This document shows, piece after piece, positions 7,172-12,854 of a stretch of DNA of 13,324 nt (position 1 is the stretch's first letter; each line of letters opens with the position of its first letter). Both the position numbers and the translations under genes were made by a program. The notes beneath the pieces were generated by a model. It was not told the DNA's origin, made no database searches, and saw nothing but the letters and a program-made list of their open reading frames with translations. This DNA comes from CAZWRK01 sp964635875. GTDB taxonomy: Bacteria; Pseudomonadota; Gammaproteobacteria; Burkholderiales; Aquaspirillaceae. The stretch spans positions 1-13,324 of the forward strand of contig CAZWRK010000110.1 of assembly GCA_964635875.1 (NCBI GenBank), read 5' to 3'.

Positions 7172-8707
7172 ATGCGAATTTCGCGTTTTTATAAGATATT
7201 CAAGACCTTATATTATTACGGTCTGGACGAGCTATTTTTAGATCATCCGCGTTTAAAGATGATCAGCCATGTCTTTGCTTGGTTGCCATTGCGACGCGAT
7301 GTGTCTTTGTCTCGACCGGCGCGCATTCGCATGGCGCTGGAAAGTTTAGGGCCAATTTTTATCAAATTTGGTCAAGTGCTTTCGACTCGGCGCGACTTAT
7401 TACCGCCGGAGTACGCCGACGAACTGGCGTATCTGCAAGACCGTGTTGCACCCTTTGATGGACAGATTGCGCGGGCGGCGATTGAAGCGAGTTTGGGCGC
7501 GCCAATCGACGCGTTGTTTAGCGAATTCAACGAAACCCCGATTGCCAGTGCGTCGGTGGCGCAAGTGCATTTTGCGCGGCTGAAAAATCCCGACGGCAGT
7601 GCTGGACGTGAAGTTGCGGTCAAGGTGTTGCGCCCCGGCATTCAGGCGGTGATCGAGCAAGATTTGGCCTTATTGCGAACCTTGGCGCGCTGGGTCGAGC
7701 GCTATTTGCCCGACGGCAAGCGTTTAAAACCGTGTGAAGTGGTCGCCGAATTCGACAAGTATTTGCATGATGAGCTGGATTTAATGCATGAGGCCGCCAA
7801 TGCTTCGCAGCTGCGCCGTAACTTTACCGGCTCGGAGATGTTGATTGTGCCGGAGGTGTTTTTTGATTATTGCCGCCGTGACGTGTTGGTGTTGGAGTGG
7901 ATGCGCGGGATTCCGGTCGGGCAAATTGATCGCCTGCGCGAAGCGGGTGTTGATCTGAAAAAACTGTCGCGGTTTGGGGTGGAGATTTTCTTTACGCAAG
8001 TGTTTCGGCACGGGTTTTTTCATGCCGATATGCACCCCGGTAATATTTTTGTGGCGGACGATGGGCGCTATATCGCGCTGGATTTTGGCATCGTCGGCAG
8101 TCTCACCGATTACGATAAGCACTATTTGGCGGTGAACTTTTTAGCGTTTTTTAATCGTGATTATCACCGCGTTGCGACCGCGCATATCGAATCGGGTTGG
8201 GTGCCCAAAGAGACCCGCGCCGAAGAGCTGGAGGCGGCAGTGCGGACGGTGTGTGAACCGATTTTTGAAAAGCCGTTAAGTCAGATTTCGTTTGGCCTGA
8301 TTTTGCTGCGGCTATTTGAAACCAGTCGGCGCTTTAATGTCGAAATTCAGCCGCAATTGGTCTTGCTCCAAAAAACCCTGCTGAATATCGAGGGCTTGGG
8401 GCGACAGCTCGACCCCGATTTGGATCTGTGGGAAACCGCCCGCCCCTTCTTGGTGAAGTGGATGAATGAGCAATTGGGCTGGCGCGGTTTGTTGAAACAG
8501 CTCAAGCACGAGGCCCCGCAATGGGCGACGATGCTGCCGCAGTTGCCACGCAAGATCAACGAAGCGTTGGATTTGTCCGAGTCGCGCGAGATGTTGCTGG
8601 TCGGCTATCGGCATTTATTGATGACCGAAAAGCGCCGCAATGGACTGTTGGGTGTGATTGTGGTGCTGTTGAGTGTGTTGCTCGTGGTGGTGCTGTATAA
8701 ATTTTAA
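7172..8707 (+). CDS. ubiB: Ubiquinone biosynthesis protein UbiB, atypical (ABC1/ADCK/COQ8-like) kinase
   Basis: UbiB is a membrane-anchored ATPase of the atypical kinase family needed for ubiquinone synthesis, thought to help extract or present lipid precursors to the Ubi complex. The product has 511 residues from the ATG at 7172. Family motifs appear in order: KxGQ as KFGQ (65-68), the Ala-rich loop ASASVAQVH (125-133), K151 in VAVKVLRP, the ExD region ELDLMHEAANA (201-211), HADMHPGN (284-291) and DFG (304-306). The C-terminus has one membrane helix (about 486-509, LLGVIVVLLSVLLVVVLYKF) whereas E. coli UbiB has two. An ATG at 7163 adds only three residues; MRISRFYKI is preferred by resemblance to family N-termini. 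The Shine-Dalgarno sequence is poor, and a terminator-like hairpin lies just upstream. Confidence 0.97.
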   Translation: MRISRFYKIFKTLYYYGLDELFLDHPRLKMISHVFAWLPLRRDVSLSRPARIRMALESLGPIFIKFGQVLSTRRDLLPPEYADELAYLQDRVAPFDGQIARAAIEASLGAPIDALFSEFNETPIASASVAQVHFARLKNPDGSAGREVAVKVLRPGIQAVIEQDLALLRTLARWVERYLPDGKRLKPCEVVAEFDKYLHDELDLMHEAANASQLRRNFTGSEMLIVPEVFFDYCRRDVLVLEWMRGIPVGQIDRLREAGVDLKKLSRFGVEIFFTQVFRHGFFHADMHPGNIFVADDGRYIALDFGIVGSLTDYDKHYLAVNFLAFFNRDYHRVATAHIESGWVPKETRAEELEAAVRTVCEPIFEKPLSQISFGLILLRLFETSRRFNVEIQPQLVLLQKTLLNIEGLGRQLDPDLDLWETARPFLVKWMNEQLGWRGLLKQLKHEAPQWATMLPQLPRKINEALDLSESREMLLVGYRHLLMTEKRRNGLLGVIVVLLSVLLVVVLYKF

Positions 8708-8720
8708 GGTAATGTAATTG

Positions 8721-8750
8721 AAAAAAGACACGGTGATCGTGTCTTTTTTT
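8721..8750. terminator. Bidirectional intrinsic terminator between ubiB and the cyclase-like gene
   Basis: A 12-bp perfect stem (AAAAAAGACACG at 8721-8732 and its complement at 8738-8749) has a 5-nt loop. It ends in a run of seven Ts on the plus strand and six on the minus strand. It lies 14 nt past the ubiB stop and 27 nt past the end of the converging minus-strand gene, and can serve both. Confidence 0.92.
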
Positions 8751-8776
8751 ATTTTCTCGTTGGTGTACTGATTGGT

Positions 8777-9502
8777 CTAAGGCGCTTTTTTTATGTCATC
8801 AATGTATTTCAAGTGCCATAACCATTTTTTTCTGTTGTTTGAGTTCTGTAGGCCGTTATTCGACAACAGTTGTATTTGATAGACTGCAGCTTTGCGATAC
8901 TTCTCTAATATGTTTTCGTATGCGCAGTCTGTGGGAAAATATTTTGTGCATAGTCCATTAACCATAAAGCGTCCGTCGTAAGAAATGCACATACTTGTTT
9001 GCTTATAAAAATTATCACGTTCCCACTCTCTTTTGGCGCTATCTGTGAGTTCAATTCGAGGCATGTTCGTTGTGGTTTCTAGTTGATAAGCTTCTTGATA
9101 CGCTGGGCCAATAATATTTGATTGTTTGTGCCAAACATCTCCGCAAGAAATTCCCCCGCGAACCAGATACCCTTTTCCCATAAGCTGTTGGGTGATCTGG
9201 ATTGCTCTCATGACTATAGTGGCAAGTCCATTGTAGCCATGTACTTTATCTCTTTTTTTTGCTTTTAAAGGGGCACTAAGAATAATGCAGTCTGAAATGT
9301 AAAGCTGTATTGGATGTAGATGCTGTGGAATCTTGGGGTCTGTAAACTTTTCGAGCTTTGGTAATGCTGAGTCTAATAGGTTAACTAGCTCCTGAAGATC
9401 AGCTAATTTCTCCCTATGGTTGACACTTGCTTCAACTAACGACTTGAACCCAAGAACATCAATAAACGCTACCGCTCTTTTTTCGTATTCTATTTTTTGC
9501 AT
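8777..9502 (-). CDS. Class III nucleotidyl cyclase-like protein of unknown function, A+T-rich
   Basis: The 241-residue product has no name I can give with confidence. Its layout resembles the catalytic domain of class III adenylate/guanylate cyclases. AFIDVLGFKSLV (12-23) offers the first metal aspartate (D15), LYISDCIILS (67-76) the second (D71), VRGGISCGDVW (114-124) the central glycine strand, and IIGPAYQEAYQLE (130-142) the helix that normally holds the transition-state Asn and Arg. Here those two positions read Gln (Q136, Q140), and the purine-selecting lysine position before the second Asp reads Leu (L67). No membrane helix, signal peptide or extra domain is seen. AGGAG lies 6 nt before the ATG. 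Hand counts give 21/60 and 19/60 G+C in two blocks, against 34/60 within ubiB, suggesting transfer. Pycsar-type pyrimidine cyclases share this fold, but no effector gene is adjacent, so an antiphage role is only a hypothesis. Confidence 0.75.
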   Translation of the reverse strand: MQKIEYEKRAVAFIDVLGFKSLVEASVNHREKLADLQELVNLLDSALPKLEKFTDPKIPQHLHPIQLYISDCIILSAPLKAKKRDKVHGYNGLATIVMRAIQITQQLMGKGYLVRGGISCGDVWHKQSNIIGPAYQEAYQLETTTNMPRIELTDSAKREWERDNFYKQTSMCISYDGRFMVNGLCTKYFPTDCAYENILEKYRKAAVYQIQLLSNNGLQNSNNRKKWLWHLKYIDDIKKAP

Positions 9503-9602
9503 CGTTTTCTCCTAAAAACTAAATTTTATTTATGTATTTAATAGCTTTGTATTTATAGGTTTTTAGGTTATCAAACGATCTATGATTTATCTTGATTTTT
9601 TC
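9503..9602 (-). promoter_or_regulatory. A+T-rich leader and probable promoter region of the cyclase-like gene
   Basis: This 100-bp stretch between the upstream terminator and the start codon is strongly A+T-rich. It must contain the promoter if the gene is transcribed alone. TTGATA (on the minus strand, near 9567) and several TATAAA/TATTAA-like hexamers are present, but none pair at a good 16-18 nt spacing, so no exact promoter is assigned. Confidence 0.35.
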
Positions 9603-9634
9603 AAAACACCCCCTGATGTTCAGGGGGTGTTTGT
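9603..9634 (-). terminator. Intrinsic terminator after the YqhA-family gene
   Basis: AACACCCCCTGA (9605-9616) and TCAGGGGGTGTT (9620-9631) form a perfect 12-bp G+C-rich stem with a 3-nt loop. On the minus strand the stem runs straight into four Ts. It begins 3 nt past the stop codon of the YqhA-family gene and separates it from the cyclase-like gene. Confidence 0.85.
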
Positions 9635-9636
9635 CA

Positions 9637-10182
9637 TTAGTGCGGCTGATGTACGGTCGAATAGAGAATTTTATCAGTCAGGGCAATTGCGGCGGCGGAG
9701 ACCAAGAACGCCAAATGCAAGAACAGTTGCCATTTCATGGTGTGCTCGTCGAGGCGCGAGGCGTTGATAAACGTCTGCAATAAATGAATCGACGAAATGC
9801 TAATGATCGCCATCGACAACTTGACCTTGAGCACCGAGGCATTGACATGGTCGAGCCATTCCGGCTGATCGGGGTGGTTGTCGATACGCAGGCGGCTGAC
9901 AAAGGTTTCGTAGCCGCCGACTGTTACCATCAGCAGCAAGTTTGCGATCATCACCACGTCAATCAGCCCGAGTACGGTCAGCATGATTTCGGTTTCGGTC
10001 ATCTGGTCGAGGTGGGTGAGCAGCTCATATAGCTGATATAAAAATTTCCACGCATACACGCCCTGCACCACGATTAAGCCCAAATAAATTGGCAGCTGCA
10101 GCCAGCGGCTCCAGAAAATAACTTGGGAAAGACCTTTTTTCAGCGGGGGATTTTCAACGGCTGGAGAGGGATGGTTACTCAT
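9637..10182 (-). CDS. YqhA/UPF0114 (TIGR00645) family integral membrane protein
   Basis: The 181-residue product matches the YqhA family (E. coli YqhA about 164 aa), a conserved inner-membrane family of unknown function. Four hydrophobic segments are visible at about 29-50, 66-90, 119-139 and 151-171. Family-like stretches include IFWSRWLQLPIYLGLIVVQG, VDVMIANLLLMVTVGGYETFVSRL (in pieces) and the conserved loop HPDQPEWLDHVNASVLKVKLSMAI (about 103-126 in pieces). A short polar N-terminus (1-18) precedes the first helix. The start at 10182 fits family length; the preceding Shine-Dalgarno sequence is weak. It is followed at once by a strong terminator. The metF gene ends 78 nt upstream, with an inverted repeat in between, so co-transcription with metF is possible but not shown. 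Confidence 0.9.
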   Translation of the reverse strand: MSNHPSPAVENPPLKKGLSQVIFWSRWLQLPIYLGLIVVQGVYAWKFLYQLYELLTHLDQMTETEIMLTVLGLIDVVMIANLLLMVTVGGYETFVSRLRIDNHPDQPEWLDHVNASVLKVKLSMAIISISSIHLLQTFINASRLDEHTMKWQLFLHLAFLVSAAAIALTDKILYSTVHQPH

Positions 10183-10212
10183 AGTGTCACTCTGTCAAAT
10201 TCATAAATGGTG

Positions 10213-10238
10213 CTCGGACCCATTTTATTGAGTCCGAG
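10213..10238. repeat. Inverted repeat between metF and the YqhA-family gene
   Basis: CTCGGAC (10213-10219) and GTCCGAG (10232-10238) form a perfect 7-bp stem with a 12-nt A+T-rich loop, 23 nt past the metF stop. No T-run follows on either strand, so it is not a clear intrinsic terminator. It could be a weak terminator, a processing site or an operator. Confidence 0.4.
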
Positions 10239-10260
10239 TGCAGATCATGTGAAGTTTCGA

Positions 10261-11100
10261 CTAAAAGCCTAAGCGTTGGCAGATGGTCGATACCGCCCCA
10301 GCTTGGTTCAAGGTATAAAAATGCAAGCCCGGTGCGCCGCCTTCTAATAGCCGTTCGCTCAACTCTGTAATCACGTCCAAGCCGAGTGCCCGAATTGACG
10401 GGACATCATCGGCGTAGCTTTGCAATTTTAGGCGTAACCAGCGTGGCAATTCTGCTCCGCACGCATCCGAGAAGCGCGCGAGTTGGCTGAAGTTTGTGAT
10501 CGGCATAATGCCCGGCACAATCGGAATCTCCACACCCAAGGCACGAACTTCATCGACAAAGGCAAAGTAGGCGTCGGCATTGAAAAAATATTGCGTGATC
10601 GCCGAATCGGCGCCGGCTTTGACTTTTTGGGCGAAGTTGCGCAAATCGTCGTGGGCGCTGCGGGCTTGCGGGTGATATTCCGGATAGGCCGCGACTTCGA
10701 TATGAAAATGGTCGCCGTGCTCAGCGCGAATAAACTCGACCAGTTCATTGGCGTAGCGGAATTCGCCGAATTCGCCCATGCCCGATGGAATATCACCGCG
10801 CAGCGCAACGATGTGGCGAATGCCATGACTGCGGTACTCGGCCAAAATGGCGCGGATGTTTTCGCGGCTCGAACCGATGCACGATAAATGCGGCGCGGCC
10901 GCATGGCCTTCGCTGCGAATTTCGAGCACGGTTTCAAGGGTGCGGTCGCGCGTCGAGCCACCGGCCCCAAACGTTACCGAGAAAAAAGCGGGTTTGAATT
11001 GCGCGAGTTGTTGGCGGGTGGTGCGCAGTTTAGCGATGCCTTCGTCGGTTTTAGGCGGGAAAAATTCAAAGCTGATCGTTGGTTGTGCAACAGGGCTCAT
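10261..11100 (-). CDS. metF: Methylenetetrahydrofolate reductase
   Basis: MetF reduces 5,10-methylenetetrahydrofolate to 5-methyltetrahydrofolate with FAD, providing the methyl group for methionine synthesis. The product has 279 residues from the ATG at 11100 (E. coli about 296). Motifs are SFEFFPPK (10-17, with the catalytic Glu at 12), SVTFGAGGSTRDRT (41-54), ALRGD (99-103), AAYPEYHP (137-144) and AGADSAITQYFFN (about 162-174). The ATG is chosen over a TTG two codons earlier because GGAG lies 8 nt before the ATG but only 2 nt before the TTG. It follows ahcY, from which it is separated by a terminator, and fits with metK and ahcY in one methyl-cycle cluster. Confidence 0.96.
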   Translation of the reverse strand: MSPVAQPTISFEFFPPKTDEGIAKLRTTRQQLAQFKPAFFSVTFGAGGSTRDRTLETVLEIRSEGHAAAPHLSCIGSSRENIRAILAEYRSHGIRHIVALRGDIPSGMGEFGEFRYANELVEFIRAEHGDHFHIEVAAYPEYHPQARSAHDDLRNFAQKVKAGADSAITQYFFNADAYFAFVDEVRALGVEIPIVPGIMPITNFSQLARFSDACGAELPRWLRLKLQSYADDVPSIRALGLDVITELSERLLEGGAPGLHFYTLNQAGAVSTICQRLGF

Positions 11101-11119
11101 GGCCAATTCTCCAAATCAA

Positions 11120-11131
11120 TTTGCATGCAAA
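11120..11131. repeat. 12-bp palindrome upstream of metF, possible operator
   Basis: TTTGCATGCAAA is a perfect 12-bp palindrome 19 nt upstream of the metF start. A further copy of the half-site TTTGCAT lies at 11149-11155, 29 bp away. The stretch lies between the ahcY terminator and the metF ribosome binding site, where a metF operator would be expected. I do not recognise the motif as belonging to a named regulator. Confidence 0.4.
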
Positions 11132-11168
11132 GGCGGGGTGTTCACGCGTTTGCATACCGGCATGACAC

Positions 11169-11207
11169 AAAAAAACGGACAGGGGAAATCGTGCTGGCCC
11201 TGTCCGT
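11169..11207 (-). terminator. Intrinsic terminator after ahcY
   Basis: ACGGACAGGG (11175-11184) and CCCTGTCCGT (11198-11207) form a perfect 10-bp stem with a 13-nt loop. On the minus strand the stem is followed by seven Ts (11175-11169). It starts 19 nt past the ahcY stop and would separate ahcY transcription from metF, at least in part. Confidence 0.9.
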
Positions 11208-11225
11208 TATCGCGATCCGCGAGGA

Positions 11226-12635
11226 TTAGTAGCGGTAGTGCGCAGGCTTGTAAGGGCCTTCTTTTGGCACGCTGATATAAGTGGATTGCTCGTCGCTCAG
11301 TTCGGTCAGGTCGGCACCGATGCGGCCCAGATGCAGGCGAGCGACTTTTTCATCCAAGTGTTTCGGCAGGATGTAAACGTCGTTGGCGTAGTTGGCACCG
11401 TTGGCGAAAATTTCGATTTGCGCCAACACTTGGTTGGTGAAGCTGTTCGACATCACGAACGACGGGTGGCCGGTGGCGCAACCCAAGTTCACGAGGCGGC
11501 CTTCTGCCAACAAGATGATGCGTTTGCCATCAGGGAAAATGATGTGATCGACTTGGGGTTTGATGTTTTCCCACTGATATTGGCGCAGGCTGATGACTTC
11601 AATTTCGGAGTCGAAGTGACCGATGTTGCAGACGATCGCATTGTTGCGCATCCGTGCCATGTGGCTGTGATTGATCACAGACACGTTGCCGGTAGCTGTC
11701 ACGAAAATGTCCGCTTTGTCGCAAACATCGTCCATGCGCACGACGCGATAGCCTTCCATTGCCGCTTGTAGGGCGCAGATCGGGTCAATTTCGGTGACCC
11801 AAACGGTCGCACCCAAGCCACGCAGCGATTGCGCGCAGCCTTTACCCACATCGCCGTAACCCAAAACGACGGCAACTTTACCGGCGATCATCACGTCGGT
11901 CGCGCGTTTGATGCCATCGACCAAAGATTCGCGGCAGCCGTAGAGGTTGTCGAATTTGGTTTTGGTGACAGAGTCGTTCACGTTAATGGCGGGGAAAGGC
12001 AATTCGCCGCGTTCGGCCATTTGGTACAGGCGATGAACGCCGGTGGTGGTTTCTTCGGTCACGCCTTTGATGTGTTGCAGACGCTTGGAGTACCAGTGGG
12101 CGTCGATCTCCAGATGACGGGCAATGGCTGCAAACAGCGCGGTTTCTTCTTCGTTGGACGGGTGCGAAATCACGCCGCGATCTTGCTCGGCTTTGCTGCC
12201 CAAGATCAGCAACAGGGTCGCGTCGCCGCCGTCATCCAAAATCATGTTGGCGGGTTGGTCGTCGGCCCATTCGAAAATGCGGTGGGAGTATTCCCAGTAT
12301 TCGTCGAGGGTTTCGCCTTTGACAGCAAAGACCGGAATATTCGCAGCGGCAATCGCGGCGGCAGCGTGGTCTTGAGTCGAGAAAATGTTGCACGATGCCC
12401 AACGGACTTCCGCGCCAAGGGCAGTCAGGGTTTCGATCAGGATGGCAGTTTGCACGGTCATGTGCAGTGAACCGGCAATGCGTGCGCCACGAAGCGGTTG
12501 CTGGTGTTTGTATTCTTCACGCAGCGCCATCAGGCCCGGCATTTCGGTTTCGGCGATGTTTAATTCTTTACGGCCCCAAGCAGCGAGGGAAATATCGGCG
12601 ACGTGGTAGTCGTTAAAAGCAGCCACAGCGTTCAT
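11226..12635 (-). CDS. ahcY: Adenosylhomocysteinase (S-adenosylhomocysteine hydrolase)
   Basis: AhcY splits S-adenosylhomocysteine into adenosine and homocysteine with bound NAD, removing the inhibitory by-product of methyl transfer. The product has 469 residues; bacterial forms are longer than the human enzyme (432 aa) because of an insert, here about 150-190. Landmarks are DDGGDATLLL (134-143), EETTTGVHRLYQM (about 194-206), VTKTKFDN (233-240), the NAD-binding GYGDVGKG (259-266), the VNLGCATGHPSFVMSNSF segment and the C-terminal KPAHYRY. AGGAG lies 5 nt before the ATG. A conserved SAH riboswitch precedes the gene and a terminator follows it, so it appears to be a separately controlled single-gene unit. 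Confidence 0.98.
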   Translation of the reverse strand: MNAVAAFNDYHVADISLAAWGRKELNIAETEMPGLMALREEYKHQQPLRGARIAGSLHMTVQTAILIETLTALGAEVRWASCNIFSTQDHAAAAIAAANIPVFAVKGETLDEYWEYSHRIFEWADDQPANMILDDGGDATLLLILGSKAEQDRGVISHPSNEEETALFAAIARHLEIDAHWYSKRLQHIKGVTEETTTGVHRLYQMAERGELPFPAINVNDSVTKTKFDNLYGCRESLVDGIKRATDVMIAGKVAVVLGYGDVGKGCAQSLRGLGATVWVTEIDPICALQAAMEGYRVVRMDDVCDKADIFVTATGNVSVINHSHMARMRNNAIVCNIGHFDSEIEVISLRQYQWENIKPQVDHIIFPDGKRIILLAEGRLVNLGCATGHPSFVMSNSFTNQVLAQIEIFANGANYANDVYILPKHLDEKVARLHLGRIGADLTELSDEQSTYISVPKEGPYKPAHYRY

Positions 12636-12655
12636 GAAAACTCCTGATTGCAGTG

Positions 12656-12717
12656 GCCGGGAGGGATGCGGCTCTCACCCGCAACCCGCGCCCGGCACGG
12701 ATTGATGGGTGAGCGCC
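12656..12717 (-). promoter_or_regulatory. Candidate expression platform of the SAH riboswitch
   Basis: Two exclusive sets of helices can be drawn on the transcript. In one, 12717-12707 (GGCGCUCACCC) pairs with 12680-12670 (GGGUGAGAGCC), 10 of 11 positions; this consumes the 3' pseudoknot strand of the aptamer. In the other, GCCGGG (12696-12691) pairs with CCCGGC (12661-12656), enclosing UGCGG/CCGCA (12683-12679 and 12671-12667). CUCC at 12663-12660 can pair with GGAG of the ribosome binding site (12644-12641) only when the second set is not formed. The model is inferred by hand. Confidence 0.55.
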
Positions 12718-12767
12718 GTTGTTCGGATGCCGGGCCTGGGACGAAGTCGTCTCGCAGCGCTCCCCGG
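12710..12767 (-). ncRNA. S-adenosylhomocysteine (SAH) riboswitch aptamer
   Basis: The transcript matches the SAH riboswitch consensus closely. GGGGAGCGCUGCGA is followed by a small hairpin, then CCCAGGCCCGG, then AACGGCGCUCA. P1 pairs CCGGG (12767-12763) with CCCGG (12734-12730). P2 pairs GACG (12751-12748) with CGUC (12743-12740). The pseudoknot pairs GAGCGC (12762-12757) with GCGCUC (12716-12711). Known SAH riboswitches raise expression when SAH is abundant and occur mainly upstream of ahcY in beta- and gammaproteobacteria, which fits the downstream gene. Confidence 0.93.
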
Positions 12768-12779
12768 AAAACAGCCCGC

Positions 12780-12808
12780 ATTATAGCGAGGTTTGGCGAT
12801 TAAAAAAA
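12780..12808 (-). promoter_or_regulatory. Promoter for the SAH riboswitch-ahcY transcript
   Basis: On the minus strand TATAAT (12785-12780) is a perfect -10 hexamer. The -35 position at 17 nt spacing (12808-12803) is TTTTTT, a poor match that is also the T-run of the metK terminator. The start site would be near 12773, about six bases before the first paired base of the riboswitch. That placement is the main support for the call. Confidence 0.7.
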
Positions 12809-12831
12809 CCGCCCTGTGTGGGCGGTTTTTG
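12802..12831 (-). terminator. Intrinsic terminator after metK
   Basis: AAAAACCGCCC (12804-12814) and GGGCGGTTTTT (12820-12830) form an 11-bp perfect stem with a 5-nt loop. On the minus strand it ends in seven Ts (12808-12802). It lies 24 nt past the metK stop. The symmetric stem also has five Ts on the plus strand, but no plus-strand gene converges here. Confidence 0.92.
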
Positions 12832-12854
12832 TGGAGCCGTGGGGCAATCGGTTT

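Noticed and set aside
9637..10182. Membrane protein next to the cyclase-like gene as a Pycsar effector
   Set aside because: It is a YqhA/UPF0114 family protein with base composition like the core genes, no cyclic-nucleotide binding domain, and a strong terminator between it and the cyclase-like gene.
11829..12470. Open plus-strand frame of 213 codons, rich in Val, Gly and Phe
   Set aside because: It is antisense to the conserved ahcY gene; such long antisense frames arise from codon bias.
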